Below, one piece after another: positions 1-9,089 of a DNA stretch of 64,000 bases. The notes under the pieces are model-generated. The model had not been told where the DNA came from and searched no databases. It worked only from the letters and a program-made list of their open reading frames with translations. Within the stretch, counting starts at the first letter, position 1. Every line of letters starts with the position of its first letter. A program made the translations under genes and the position numbers. Origin of the DNA: UBA2402 sp037139735 (GTDB taxonomy: Bacteria; Planctomycetota; Phycisphaerae; Phycisphaerales; UBA1924). The stretch spans positions 1 to 64,000 of the forward strand of contig JBAXFU010000006.1 of assembly GCA_037139735.1 (NCBI GenBank), given 5' to 3'.

Positions 1-2
1 CC

Positions 3-410
3 GGCCACTTCCCCATCGGCGAACTCCACATCGGCAACACGCCGACCACCGTGCGCCTCGTCGACGCCTACGACAACGCCCTCGACGGCACGGGCGCGTG
101 CGAGGCGCTTTACGTCGACACCCTCCGCATCGACGCGGGCTCGCGGCTCATCAACACGACCTGCCGCATCTACTACAACACGCTCGTCAACGCCGGCACG
201 GTCGACGCGCCGCAAAACCTCATCCCGCTCCAAGGCACGCCCTGCCCGGCCGATTTCAACATGGACGGCGGCGTCGACGGGGGCGACGTGGTCGACTTCT
301 TCGCGGCATGGGAAGCGGGCGAATCGACCGCCGACGTCAACCTCGATGGCGGCGTCGACGGCGGTGACATCGACGTCTTCTTCGCCGCGTGGGAGGCGGG
401 GGGTTGCTGA
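3..410 (+). CDS. GC-type dockerin protein, C-terminal fragment (5' end outside window)
   Basis: The reading frame is open at the left edge (Gly-His-Phe-Pro-Ile-Gly from base 3), so this is the last ~135 residues of a larger secreted protein. It ends in two 9-residue Asp-rich calcium-loop-like units (FNMDGGVDGGD and VNLDGGVDGGD), each followed by a short FFAAWEAG helix, and closes with Gly-Cys. That arrangement matches the GC-type dockerin modules of Phycisphaerae surface proteins. The last 410 bp are about 95% identical (20 differences by eye, mostly synonymous) to the end of the next gene, so the two are tandem paralogues. The function of the missing N-terminal part cannot be seen. Confidence 0.85.
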   Translation, partial: GHFPIGELHIGNTPTTVRLVDAYDNALDGTGACEALYVDTLRIDAGSRLINTTCRIYYNTLVNAGTVDAPQNLIPLQGTPCPADFNMDGGVDGGDVVDFFAAWEAGESTADVNLDGGVDGGDIDVFFAAWEAGGC

Positions 411-851
411 TGCCGCTTCGGGGTCGGACGGTAGCTCGATGACGCCAACACCACGCGGGTGAGGAGATCGGCGACGGTACGGGAGGGGCCCAGTTGTGGC
501 ATGCGGTCACTCCAGCCAATCGCCGTCGCCTTCGATGCGTTGCAGCACATGTCGCGACCGCGCAGGTCACCATGGTGGAGGCTTCCCCGAGACGGAACTC
601 AACGACCCGGCTGCCGACATGAACTGAAGCGACCGGATCGGCGAAACGTCACGAACCTTGACTGACGCCCGTCGCGACCTCGCCACGGGCCGTGTTGATC
701 CCCTTCGCGACGGAGCGTTGACGCCTTCGCCGCGGGGCGTCGCTCACGGTGCGTCGCTGGGCCGGCAGGTCCGAGAATGTCGTCGTATGGTCGCGTGCGC
801 ATTCGAGTTCGCCCGCGTCGGGCAGGGACCGCCAAATCTCGGGCCACGAGA
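411..851. other. Intergenic spacer, no gene recognised
   Basis: About 440 bp lie between the two tandem dockerin genes. I see no open frame with family resemblance, no strong hairpin with a T-tract, and no repeat. The short open frames here look like high-GC artefacts. The only regulatory-looking site is the TAGAAT hexamer at the right edge. Confidence 0.6.
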
Positions 852-857
852 TAGAAT
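852..857 (+). promoter_or_regulatory. Candidate -10 element (TAGAAT) for the FG-GAP protein gene
   Basis: TAGAAT sits in an otherwise GC-rich stretch, 28 nt before the chosen ATG at 885. A start about 7 nt downstream would give a leader of roughly 20 nt that includes the AGGAG ribosome-binding site. No convincing -35 box is visible. Confidence 0.4.
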
Positions 858-884
858 CGCAACCTCGTGGCGACAGGAGACGTG

Positions 885-3800
885 ATGGATTTGCACAAGG
901 TGTTGGCGGTCGCGGCCGTTTGGCTGACGTGTTCTTTTTCAGCGGCACAGCGGTCGACGCCCGTGCAGGTCGTGCCGCCCTCCGGTGCCGCGAGCGACCG
1001 CTTCGGTTCGGTCGTCGCCATCGACGGCGACACGATGGTCGTCGGAGCCCCGGGGACGGATGTGGGCGGCCGGACCAATCAGGGTTCGGCGCTCGTGTAC
1101 AGATGGTCGGGTTCGGGGTGGAACTTCGAGGCGTCGCTGATCGCGGCGGGGGGCGTCGAGAACGACCAGTTTGGTTGTTCAGTCTCCATCTCGGGCGACA
1201 CGATCCTGGTCGGCTCGAAGATCGATTCGGCCTCGAGCAGCAGCGGTCAAGGATCGGCGTTTGTCTTCGTCCGCGCGGGGACGTCGTGGACGCAGCAGGC
1301 GCGATTGACGGCCGCGTGCAACGGGTCGAACGCCCAGTTCGGGTGCACTGTCTCCATTTTCGGCGACACGGCTGTCGTGGGTGCCCCGTCGGACGACGTG
1401 GGGGTGAACGTCGATCAGGGCTCGGCATTCATCTTTCAGCGAACGGGTTCGACCTGGCGCCAGCAGGCGAGGCTGAACGCCGCCGGCGGCATGGCGGGAG
1501 ATCTGTTCGGGTGTTCGGTCGCGATCTCCGGCGACATCGCCATCGTGGGCGCCGCGGGCGGCGATGTGGCGGGCAGTGTCGATCAGGGAACGGCCTTCGT
1601 CTTCGCGCGTTCCGACGGAAGTTGGTCGCAACGGGCGGCGCTCGCGGCGTCCGGCGGCCAGGCGGGCGACCGATTCGGCGCGTCGGTGGCCCTGTGGGGT
1701 GGCGCGGTGGTGGTTGGAGCCCCGGGCGACGATGTCGGCTTGAACATCGATCAAGGGTCGGCCTGCATCTTCACGACATCGGGCGATGCTTGGAGCCAGC
1801 AGACGCAACTCGTCGCGTCCAGTGGCGCGTCGGGAGATCAGTTCGGAACCTCGGTCGCCATCGCCGCCGACACGGTGGTGGTCGGGGCCGCTGCCGATGA
1901 CGTCGGCTCAGCCGTCGATCAGGGATCGGTCCACGTCTTCGTGCGAGACGGAACCGCGTGGAAGGTGCAGGCGCAGTTCGGCGCGCCCCTCGGCGCCGCC
2001 GGCGATCGGTTCGGCGCGTCCGTCGCCATTTTCGGCGATACCGCCATCGTGGGCACGGATTCCGACGACGTGGGGGCGAACGTCGATCAGGGATCGGTCT
2101 GGGTGCTGTCTCGCCTGGGCTCGAGCTGGATCGGACCGGATCTTTCGTCTCTCGCCGCAGGGGGGGCGGCCGGTGATCTCTTCGGCTCGGCGGTCGCCGT
2201 GTCGGGCGACACGGCCATCGTGGGCGCCTACAGCGACGATGTGGGCGCCAACGTCAATCAGGGGTCGGCATACATCTTCGTTCGAGTGGACTCGGCATGG
2301 ATCCAGCAGGCCCAGTTGACCGCCTCGAACGGCGCGGCGAACGACCAGTTCGGCTATTCCGTCGCCATCTCGGGCGACACCGCGGTCGTCGGAGCCAACA
2401 CGGACGACGTCGGATCCAACGCCGATCAGGGGTCGGCATACGTCTTCGTCCGCTCCGGCACGACATGGACTCAGCAGAGCCAACTGACCGCCACGGGCGG
2501 CGCGGCGGGCGATCAGTTCGGCGTCTCGGTGGGGATCTCCGGCAGCACGATCGTCGTCGGCGCGTCACTCGACGATGTAGGCGCCAACACCGATCAGGGG
2601 TCCGCCTACGTGTTCGCCAGGTCCGGCACGACATGGACGCAGCAGGCCCAACTGAACGGCACTGGCGGCGCGGCGAGCGACCTGTTCGGAATCTCCGTCG
2701 CCATCTCGGCCGACTCGATCGTCGTCGGGGCGACGGGCGACGACGTGGGGACCAACTCCAATCAGGGTTCGGCGTTCATTTTCGTGCGAGCAGGGACAGG
2801 GTGGTCTCAGCAGGCGCAACTCAACGCCATCGGGGGCGTGGGCTCAGACTCGTTCGGCGTGGCCGTCGCCCTTTCGGGCGAGACCGTGATCATCGGCGCC
2901 TCGGGTGACGACGTGGCAAGCAACACCGATCAAGGATCGGCGTATGTCTTCGTTCGCAGCGGCACGACATGGAAGCAGCAGGCGCAGTTGACGGCGGCGG
3001 CGGGCATGGCGAACGATCAGTTCGGCGCCGCCGTGGCGATCGCCGGCGACACCGCGCTGATCGGCGCCTACGCCGACGACGTGGGGTCCAACGCGGACCA
3101 AGGCTCCGCGTTCATCTTCACTCGCGTCGGCAGTGCGTGGATTCAGCAGCTCCAGCTCAACGGGGTGTCGGGAGCCGCGGGCGACCAGTTCGGCAAGTCC
3201 GTCGCGATCTCTGGAGTCGCGGCGATCGTCGGCGCCAACGCCGACGACGTGGGGGGCAATGTCAATCAGGGATCCATCTGGACCTGCGACGTCCACGCCA
3301 ACGACCTCCCGCTTGCGTACAACGCCGTGGCCGACGTCGTCTTCGCATCCCTCCCTGCGGCGATGCTCTCCGCCCAGTCCGGTCATCAACTCCTGGCCAA
3401 CGACGCCGCCTGGCGCATGGTGACGGTGCTCGACACCACGGGGCGATCGCTCATCCTCGGCAGTCTCGGCGCCATCCGCACCTCGCCCCAGTCGATCCTG
3501 ACGCTCGGAGGTTCTTCGTCCCTGGTCGCGAACTCCGGTTCGGTCATCGATCTCAACGGACAACTTCGCGTCAACGCCTTCGGCGACCTGTACGCCGACG
3601 CCGTCCTGCTCGGCTCCCGCGGCATCCTGACTGCTCGCAGCGGTTCATCGCTTTCGATCAACTCGCCCGTGGTCGCCGCCGACGGACAGACCCGTCTCGA
3701 GCAGGCCGCCACCCTCACCGCGATGGGAGATTGGACCAATATCGGTTCGGTCTCCCTCGGGTTGGACGCCTCGTTCCTCGCGGGCGGAACGCTTCGTTCC

Positions 3801-4724
3801 ATCGATGCGTGGACCATGAGCGCCGGAGCGAGCGTCGCCGCGGGAGTCCTCATCGACAATCGCGCCACGTGGAACGTGACCGCCGGAGAGATCAACGCTC
3901 CCCTGTTCGCGAATCAGGGCAGCGTCAACGCGTTTGGTTCCAGCGTGATCTACGGCTCGTTCATGAATAACGTCGGAGCCACCACCACGGTGCGCTCTGG
4001 CACCCTCTTCGTCTTCGGCGACTTCACCAACAACGGCACCGTCATCGGCACCATCTGCTCCACCTGCTCGGGCCTGCCCCCCGGCATGGACGTCGGCGGC
4101 ACGCTCTCGCTGGGACCTGCCGCGAACCTCACCATGCCCTTCGTCGGCTCGATCGTGCACATCGGCGGCTCCTTCGACTGCGCCATCAACGCCAACACCC
4201 GCTTCGACATGGCCCTCTCCACCCTGCAGATGGAGTCGGCGAGGTCTGAAGTGACCCTCGAGGTGATGTCGCGCGACATCGGCGTCGATGCCTTGGGACT
4301 CGATCGATCGCGTCCCGGTCACTTCCCCATCGGCGAACTCCACATCGGCGGCGCTCCGACCACCGTGCGGCTCGTCGATGCCTACGACAACGCCCTCGAC
4401 GGCACGGGCGCGTGCGAGGCGCTCTACGTCGACACCCTCCGCATCGACGCGGGTTCGCGGCTCATCAACACGACCTGCCGCGTCTACTACAACACGCTCG
4501 TCAACGCCGGCACGGTCGACGCGCCGGAGAACCTCATCCCGCTCCAAGGCACGCCCTGCCCGGCCGACTTCAACATGGACGGCGGCGTCGACGGGGGCGA
4601 CGTCGTCGACTTCTTCGCGGCATGGGAAGCGGGCGAATCCACCGCCGACGTCAACCTCGATGGCGGCGTCGATGGCGGCGACATCGACGTGTTCTTTGCT
4701 GCGTGGGAGGCGGGGGGTTGCTGA
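885..4724 (+). CDS. Secreted FG-GAP repeat protein with GC-type dockerin C-terminus
   Basis: 1279 residues. ATG 885 is chosen because AGGAG (875-879) lies 5 nt upstream and the product then starts with a clean signal peptide (MDLHKVLAVAAV..., predicted cleavage near SAA/Q); an in-frame GTG at 867 is the alternative. From about residue 30 to 800 there are 14 tandem repeats of ~56 residues with the pattern GAAGDxFGxSVAISGDTxVVGA-DDVG-xxQGSAYVF-R-WxQQAQL, which is the FG-GAP (integrin-type beta-propeller) signature; 14 blades could make two seven-bladed propellers. A ~350-residue Ser/Gly-rich, beta-helix-like region follows, then a ~135-residue tail shared with the upstream paralogue, carrying two DxNxDGGVDGGD units and a final Gly-Cys. 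It is probably a surface-attached or secreted adhesin-like protein. Ligand unknown. Confidence 0.9.
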   Translation: MDLHKVLAVAAVWLTCSFSAAQRSTPVQVVPPSGAASDRFGSVVAIDGDTMVVGAPGTDVGGRTNQGSALVYRWSGSGWNFEASLIAAGGVENDQFGCSVSISGDTILVGSKIDSASSSSGQGSAFVFVRAGTSWTQQARLTAACNGSNAQFGCTVSIFGDTAVVGAPSDDVGVNVDQGSAFIFQRTGSTWRQQARLNAAGGMAGDLFGCSVAISGDIAIVGAAGGDVAGSVDQGTAFVFARSDGSWSQRAALAASGGQAGDRFGASVALWGGAVVVGAPGDDVGLNIDQGSACIFTTSGDAWSQQTQLVASSGASGDQFGTSVAIAADTVVVGAAADDVGSAVDQGSVHVFVRDGTAWKVQAQFGAPLGAAGDRFGASVAIFGDTAIVGTDSDDVGANVDQGSVWVLSRLGSSWIGPDLSSLAAGGAAGDLFGSAVAVSGDTAIVGAYSDDVGANVNQGSAYIFVRVDSAWIQQAQLTASNGAANDQFGYSVAISGDTAVVGANTDDVGSNADQGSAYVFVRSGTTWTQQSQLTATGGAAGDQFGVSVGISGSTIVVGASLDDVGANTDQGSAYVFARSGTTWTQQAQLNGTGGAASDLFGISVAISADSIVVGATGDDVGTNSNQGSAFIFVRAGTGWSQQAQLNAIGGVGSDSFGVAVALSGETVIIGASGDDVASNTDQGSAYVFVRSGTTWKQQAQLTAAAGMANDQFGAAVAIAGDTALIGAYADDVGSNADQGSAFIFTRVGSAWIQQLQLNGVSGAAGDQFGKSVAISGVAAIVGANADDVGGNVNQGSIWTCDVHANDLPLAYNAVADVVFASLPAAMLSAQSGHQLLANDAAWRMVTVLDTTGRSLILGSLGAIRTSPQSILTLGGSSSLVANSGSVIDLNGQLRVNAFGDLYADAVLLGSRGILTARSGSSLSINSPVVAADGQTRLEQAATLTAMGDWTNIGSVSLGLDASFLAGGTLRSIDAWTMSAGASVAAGVLIDNRATWNVTAGEINAPLFANQGSVNAFGSSVIYGSFMNNVGATTTVRSGTLFVFGDFTNNGTVIGTICSTCSGLPPGMDVGGTLSLGPAANLTMPFVGSIVHIGGSFDCAINANTRFDMALSTLQMESARSEVTLEVMSRDIGVDALGLDRSRPGHFPIGELHIGGAPTTVRLVDAYDNALDGTGACEALYVDTLRIDAGSRLINTTCRVYYNTLVNAGTVDAPENLIPLQGTPCPADFNMDGGVDGGDVVDFFAAWEAGESTADVNLDGGVDGGDIDVFFAAWEAGGC
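4315..4724 (+). repeat. Second copy of a 410-bp duplicated gene end (first copy 1-410)
   Basis: Bases 4315-4724 align without gaps to 1-410 with 20 mismatches counted by eye (about 95%), mostly at third codon positions. The similarity runs to the stop codon and stops there. It reflects tandem gene duplication or gene conversion of the dockerin-bearing tail. Its true left limit lies outside the window. Confidence 0.85.
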
Positions 4725-4933
4725 GTTGCGGCTGACGGTCGTCGGGTCGAGGCCGCGAACGGAACGCTGGACACATCGGTGCTCTGCGAGCGAACCGCTG
4801 GTGAAGGCGATGGCCGCAAGAACATCCCGCGATTCGCGGCGAATGGCTCGCGGCCCGGAGTTCGCTCGCAGTGCTCGCAGCACCCCGGGCCACGTTCGCG
4901 AGACTCAGGGACGAGGCGTCGGCATCGCGTGGA

Positions 4934-4962
4934 AAAACAAAAAACCCCTGCCGAAGCAGGGG
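4934..4962 (-). terminator. Rho-independent terminator of tRNA-Glu
   Basis: Read on the minus strand: a 7-bp stem CCCCTGC/GCAGGGG closed by a TTCG tetraloop (4945-4962), followed at once by TTTTTTG and a second T-run. It begins 3 nt after the tRNA 3' end, so it should end that transcript. Confidence 0.9.
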
Positions 4963-4965
4963 CAA

Positions 4966-5040
4966 TGACCCCAAGGGGATTCGAACCCCTGTCACCAGGA
5001 TGAGAACCTGGTGTCCTGGACCAGGCTAGACGATGGGGCC
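4966..5040 (-). tRNA. tRNA-Glu (anticodon CTC)
   Basis: The minus strand folds into a standard cloverleaf: acceptor GGCCCCA/TGGGGTC with one G-U pair, D arm GTCT...AGGAC, anticodon stem CCAGG/CCTGG around loop TTCTCAT (anticodon CTC, reading GAG), T arm AGGGG/CCCCT with TTCGAAT, and A as discriminator base (4966). CCA is not encoded. The acceptor and T-arm sequence is typical of bacterial tRNA-Glu. A terminator follows directly. Confidence 0.95.
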
Positions 5041-5142
5041 AAGGGCGAAAGGATAGGCCGCCTCCGCCACGCTGCCAAGCACCGGTGCCTTCGCCTTGAC
5101 CGAGGGTCAGGCAAGTGTCGCAAGTGGCTGCGAAAAGTTGGT

Positions 5143-5892
5143 TTAGCGTTCTTTCCGCGGGTCGCCGTTGGGCTTGCCGTCGATGTACTTCCACACGGTG
5201 ACATCCATCCAGCGGTTGCCCCAGTGCCGCGCCTGCTCGTGCGTCGGGAAGAGCAGGTCGATGTGCTGCCCCTTGATCGCCCCGCCGCAGTCCAAGACCG
5301 GAACGATCTGGCCCCGGTCGTACCCCTCGATGCTCACCATCGAGCCGTAGGGGAGCACCTTCGGGTCCGCCGCGACCAACTTGAAGCCGTTGTTCTCGAC
5401 CGAGTGCATCGTCGCCGTCAGGCCGTCCGCCGAGTCGCCGCAGGAGCGGTGGTCGGGGGAATAGGCCGTCACCCGCATCTTCAGCGTTCGGTCGGGCTTG
5501 GCAGGGCGCCCGTTGAACCAGCGGACGTCAGGGTCATTCGCCCACGGATTGTCCGTTTGGATGCCGCTCGCAGCCATGGCGGCCTGCCTCGAGGAGGCCC
5601 GGACGGGCTCTCGCCGCGAAGCCAGCGACACCGCCTGCATGGCGACCTCATCGCGTTCAGCCGCTTCGGCCGGCTCGGTGATGGGCTCGAGGCGAATCGA
5701 CGCCAGCGGCATGACCCGGTCGGCTGTCTTGGTCAGCACCGCCGACCACGCCACCAACGCGACCAAGCAGCATCCGGCCGACACCGTCAGCACGCGACGC
5801 GCGATCGAGGCCCACGCCATGTCAGCGCGGGCGTCAACCCAGTCGTTGTCGCCGCGCACCGCAGGCGCGGCATCGGTTTGACGAGCTTCCAT
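5143..5892 (-). CDS. 3D-domain (MltA-C-terminal-like) membrane-anchored protein
   Basis: 249 residues. A single membrane segment at about residues 29-52 (VLTVSAGCCLVALVAW) follows a polar N-terminus, so the protein is probably anchored with its C-terminus outside. The last ~105 residues form a 3D domain: MRVTAYSP, then CGDSADGLTA, a LPYGSMVSIEGYDRG block, and the triad region VLDCGGAIKGQHIDLLF, in which the conserved Asp residues of the double-psi barrel are visible. This fold is shared with lytic transglycosylase MltA and Gram-positive resuscitation factors, so a role in peptidoglycan cleavage is likely, though the substrate is inferred. The start ATG 5892 has no strong ribosome-binding site. 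It stands alone, divergent from htpX. Confidence 0.8.
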   Translation of the reverse strand: MEARQTDAAPAVRGDNDWVDARADMAWASIARRVLTVSAGCCLVALVAWSAVLTKTADRVMPLASIRLEPITEPAEAAERDEVAMQAVSLASRREPVRASSRQAAMAASGIQTDNPWANDPDVRWFNGRPAKPDRTLKMRVTAYSPDHRSCGDSADGLTATMHSVENNGFKLVAADPKVLPYGSMVSIEGYDRGQIVPVLDCGGAIKGQHIDLLFPTHEQARHWGNRWMDVTVWKYIDGKPNGDPRKER

Positions 5893-6522
5893 GTTCGATT
5901 CCACCACCAACCCCGTGCGGCTGCCATGCCGCCGAAACGAAGGTCGCCCGGGCTTTCCCGATCGCTCGTCGGACCGTCGCACCACACGATCAGTCCTACG
6001 GAACTTGGCGGCACGGGGTTCCACCACCCGCACCGTCCCGACGCTTCGTCCCGCCACAAGGGGGCGAGCACTATAGCCCCCGCCCTCACATTCACTTCCA
6101 CCCTCGACACCGGCCACTCGGGCTGACCCTGTCGAACGACGAACGGTCCCTGTCTGCACGGCGGTCCGGTCCTTCCTTCCCCTTCGCGATGGCCACCCGC
6201 CGTCGCGACTGCCTCCATGGCAGTCAACTGGGGAACGTCGAACCTTACCTGCCGTTAGGGTCCCAAGTCCCATCACGGCCAACCTGGTCGTTGTCGACCT
6301 CCAACCCATTGTCATACAACATTTTGGGGGTCCGTGCCACCCGCCCGGACGGAGGGGGCTCCCCTGTCCTGAGGGGTGTGACGACCATGCCGCCGGGGGT
6401 GAACTTGCACGTGGCTTGCTCGTATGAACCGTCGCTGGCGGTGCGGCAGGTCGCCCAGGGTCGGGCGAGGATGCCGCCGGAATCCGTGGGTTCTCGCACT
6501 CCCGCCCGCGAGATGGTCCACC
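5893..6522. other. 630-bp divergent intergenic region (3D protein / htpX)
   Basis: No gene is recognised here. It should hold the promoters of both flanking genes. Candidates are TTGTCG-N18-TACAAC (6291-6320) facing htpX and a minus-strand TATAGT (6070-6075) facing the 3D-domain gene, which lies between short GGGGGC/GCCCCC arms. Both are weak matches, so the promoter assignments are tentative. Confidence 0.4.
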
Positions 6523-7368
6523 ATGACTCGTTTCGTGAACAACGTGAAGACGGCGGTGCTGCTCGGCGGCTTGATGGGCCTCTTTCTCGTCGTGGGCTCG
6601 CTCTACGGCCACGGAGGGCTGCTCATCGGGCTCGTCGCCGGCGGGCTGACGAACGTGATCGCGTGGTTCTTCTCCGACAAGATCGCCTTGGCCGCCATGA
6701 GGGCTCAAGAGGTCGACGCCTCGACGCCCGGCGTGGGCGGCGAGCTCTATCGCATGGTCGATGAACTGCGTCAGCGGGCGGGCATGCCGATGCCGCGCGT
6801 GTGCGTCTGCCCGCAGGAGGCGCCCAACGCCTTCGCGACCGGCCGCTCGCCGTCGAATGCCGCCGTCGCCGTCACCGAGGGCGCCCTGCGACTGCTCAAC
6901 GAGGAGGAACTCCGCGGCGTGATCGGTCACGAGTTGGCGCACGTCAAGAACCGCGACACGCTCATCTCGTGCATCGCCGCCACGGTCGCCGGCGTGCTGG
7001 CGTTCATCGCCCAGTGGGGGTGGATGCTGGGCGGCGGTCGCGATCGCGAAGGCGGCAACCCGCTGGTGAGCATCCTGACCATCATCATCGCGGCGGTGGG
7101 GGCCGCGGTCATCAAGGCGATGATCAGTCGCAGCCGCGAATATGTCGCCGACCACGACGGCGCGATGATCGCGGGGTCGCCCCACGGGTTGATCTCCGCG
7201 CTGCAGAAGCTCGAGGTCTACGCGGGTCGCATCCCGATGCAGAACCCCAACCCGGCGCAGAACAACCTGTTCATCGTCGAGCCCCTGTGCGGCTCGTCGA
7301 TGCTGGAGCTCTTCGCGACGCATCCGGCGACCGAAAAGCGCATCATCGAGCTGCGCAAGTTGGCCTGA
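6523..7368 (+). CDS. htpX: Membrane zinc metalloprotease HtpX
   Basis: 281 residues, normal for M48 HtpX. ATG 6523 gives the standard start, with two N-terminal membrane segments (about 10-27 and 32-50). The zinc site is complete: HELAH at 136-140 and the third ligand Glu206 in SRSREYVADHDG. Two further hydrophobic segments (about 148-170 and 183-200) flank the catalytic region. HtpX degrades misfolded inner-membrane proteins and is part of envelope quality control in other bacteria. It is transcribed alone and converges on the acyltransferase gene 36 bp downstream. No heat-shock element is evident. Confidence 0.93.
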   Translation: MTRFVNNVKTAVLLGGLMGLFLVVGSLYGHGGLLIGLVAGGLTNVIAWFFSDKIALAAMRAQEVDASTPGVGGELYRMVDELRQRAGMPMPRVCVCPQEAPNAFATGRSPSNAAVAVTEGALRLLNEEELRGVIGHELAHVKNRDTLISCIAATVAGVLAFIAQWGWMLGGGRDREGGNPLVSILTIIIAAVGAAVIKAMISRSREYVADHDGAMIAGSPHGLISALQKLEVYAGRIPMQNPNPAQNNLFIVEPLCGSSMLELFATHPATEKRIIELRKLA

Positions 7369-7404
7369 TCCGCGACGATCTTGCGCCAGCGTGGCGGACG
7401 GGCC

Positions 7405-8205
7405 TCACGATTCGAGGGGGGCATCCGTTCCCGTCGCGGGGGACACGGTCGCATCGCCGGGACCTTTCGCGGGAAATCTGCCGCCCGTCTCGGTCCGCAT
7501 GCGTTCTCGAAGTTCGTGTCGCATGGCGTCGATCCGCACGCGGAGGGACTCGAGGGCCGCCTCCGGGCCGTGCACCATCAACTCGTCGTGCGGGATGGGC
7601 GGGCCGAACTTGACGTAGACCCTGCAACCGAAGAGTCGCGGCGCGAGGCGAGCGTTCGGCCATGCGTCGAACGCGCCCTCGATGGCGACGGGCACCACCG
7701 GGCACTTGGCCTTCTTGACCAGCAATGCGACACCCCGCTTGAAGGCGGCGACCGCGCCGTCGTCGCACCTCGAGCCCTCGGGGAAGATCAGGATGGCGCG
7801 TCCTTGATGCAACCGGGCGAGGGTCTCCTTCATGGCGCCAAGGTCGCCCCCTTCGTCGTTGATGGGCAGGGCGTTGAGCGCGGCGATGATGGCGCCGAAG
7901 GGCTTGAACCTGAAGAGCCCCGCGCGGGCGAGGAAGTTGAGGTGCCGGTGACGGACGCGCACGCCGATCAGCGGCGGGTCGAGGAACGACTGGTGGTTCG
8001 CCGCCAGCAGCACGGGCCCCGTTCCGGGCACCAAATGCGTGTCGATGGCCTCGGCGCGGTAGAAGACGCGGGTCAGCACGCGAATGGCCCACGCGACGAA
8101 CTCGTAGAAGAGGAGTGCCGGCAGCGAGGAGCCGGGTTGCTTGGCGCGGAGGCCCCTGGCGGCGGGCGGCGCGTCGGCGCCGGGCGTCCCGGGCGTGTCC
8201 TTCAC
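7405..8205 (-). CDS. PlsC-like 1-acyl-glycerol-3-phosphate acyltransferase
   Basis: 266 residues. The acyltransferase motifs appear in order: NHQSFLD (the NHxxxxD catalytic motif), the FKPFGAIIAALNALPI block, IFPEGSRCDDG (the FPEGxRS-type glycerol-phosphate site) and VVPVAIEGA. The N-terminus carries one hydrophobic segment (LPALLFYEFVAWAIRVL). The expected reaction is transfer of a second acyl chain to lysophosphatidic acid at the inner membrane. The start overlaps the last 4 bases of cmk, so the two are probably translationally coupled; a cmk-plsC pairing is common in bacteria. The C-terminal ~25 residues are Gly/Thr/Pro-rich and unconserved-looking. Exact acceptor specificity is inferred. 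Confidence 0.85.
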   Translation of the reverse strand: MKDTPGTPGADAPPAARGLRAKQPGSSLPALLFYEFVAWAIRVLTRVFYRAEAIDTHLVPGTGPVLLAANHQSFLDPPLIGVRVRHRHLNFLARAGLFRFKPFGAIIAALNALPINDEGGDLGAMKETLARLHQGRAILIFPEGSRCDDGAVAAFKRGVALLVKKAKCPVVPVAIEGAFDAWPNARLAPRLFGCRVYVKFGPPIPHDELMVHGPEAALESLRVRIDAMRHELRERMRTETGGRFPAKGPGDATVSPATGTDAPLES

Positions 8206-9020
8206 GGCTCGGCCGCCCTGCGGCGGACAAGCCGCTCGAGTTCATCGACCACCTGGTCGAAGGCGAGGGACGAGGTGTCGAGCACCGTGGCCTTCTCGGG
8301 ACGGCGGAGCGGGCCCACGGCCCGGCCCATGTCGCTCCGGTCGCGAGCGTCGATCTCTCGCTCGAGCGCCCCGATGTCGGGTTCGCTGCCGCTCGAGGCC
8401 AACTGCTGGGCCCGGCGGCGTGCACGCTCCTGCACGGAGGCGGTCAGGTAGAACTGCACGATGGCGTCGGGGAAGACCACCGAGCCCTGATCGCGGCCTT
8501 CGGTGACGAGCCGCGGGTGCTGGGCGGCGATGATCCGCTGCTTGCGGACCATGTGCTCGCGAAGGGCGGCGATGGCGGCCACCGGCGAGACGATGGCGGT
8601 GACGTCAAGATCGCGGATGCGACTGTTGATGGACCGGCCGAACGCGAGCATCGCCGGCGGGTCCTGCGACCAATCGAAGTGGAGGTCGGCCTCGATCACC
8701 TTGGCGACGAGACGATCGGGTTGGTCGAGCCCGATGCCGTGGTCGAGGGCGATGGCCGCCGCGGCACGGTACATCGCGCCGGTATCGAGAAAGTCGAGCC
8801 CAAGCCGCTTGGCGAGTTGACGAGCCACCGAAGACTTGCCGGTGCCTGCGGGGCCGTCGATGGTGATGATGATGGGCTGGTCGAGGCGAAACACCGGGGG
8901 TGCCTGGTTCGTGATTCGTGCCGACGGATGCGATGCCGCGGGAGGGATCGTCACGGCCAGCGGCGGGTGACGCTGCGGCGCGTGCGGGGGCGGAGACATG
9001 CCAGAGAGGGATGATGCCAT
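8202..9020 (-). CDS. cmk: Cytidylate kinase
   Basis: 272 residues from ATG 9020; in-frame starts at 9074 and 8999 are also possible, and none has a good ribosome-binding site. The core begins at IITIDGPAGTGKSS (P-loop) and continues with LGLDFLDTGAMYRA, the DLDVTAIVSPVAA region and TEGRDQGSVVFPDA, all diagnostic of CMP kinase. It phosphorylates CMP/dCMP with ATP. The extra ~45 residues ahead of the core are low-complexity and may be partly non-coding. A minus-strand TACGCT (9059-9064) about 38 nt before ATG 9020 is a possible -10 box. The gene overlaps the acyltransferase by 4 bp. Confidence 0.9.
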   Translation of the reverse strand: MASSLSGMSPPPHAPQRHPPLAVTIPPAASHPSARITNQAPPVFRLDQPIIITIDGPAGTGKSSVARQLAKRLGLDFLDTGAMYRAAAAIALDHGIGLDQPDRLVAKVIEADLHFDWSQDPPAMLAFGRSINSRIRDLDVTAIVSPVAAIAALREHMVRKQRIIAAQHPRLVTEGRDQGSVVFPDAIVQFYLTASVQERARRRAQQLASSGSEPDIGALEREIDARDRSDMGRAVGPLRRPEKATVLDTSSLAFDQVVDELERLVRRRAAEP

Positions 9021-9089
9021 GGGACGGTCGCGAGGGAGCAGACTCCCACCTCGACCCAAGCGTACGCCATGCATGCAATGCGGATCGAC

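Noticed and set aside
459..885. Short open frames between the two dockerin genes.
   Set aside because: Arg/Pro-rich translations, no ribosome-binding sites and no family resemblance.
5893..7323. Minus-strand extension of the 3D-domain gene frame to 7323.
   Set aside because: The extension is antisense to htpX and low in complexity. The membrane anchor and domain are complete from ATG 5892.
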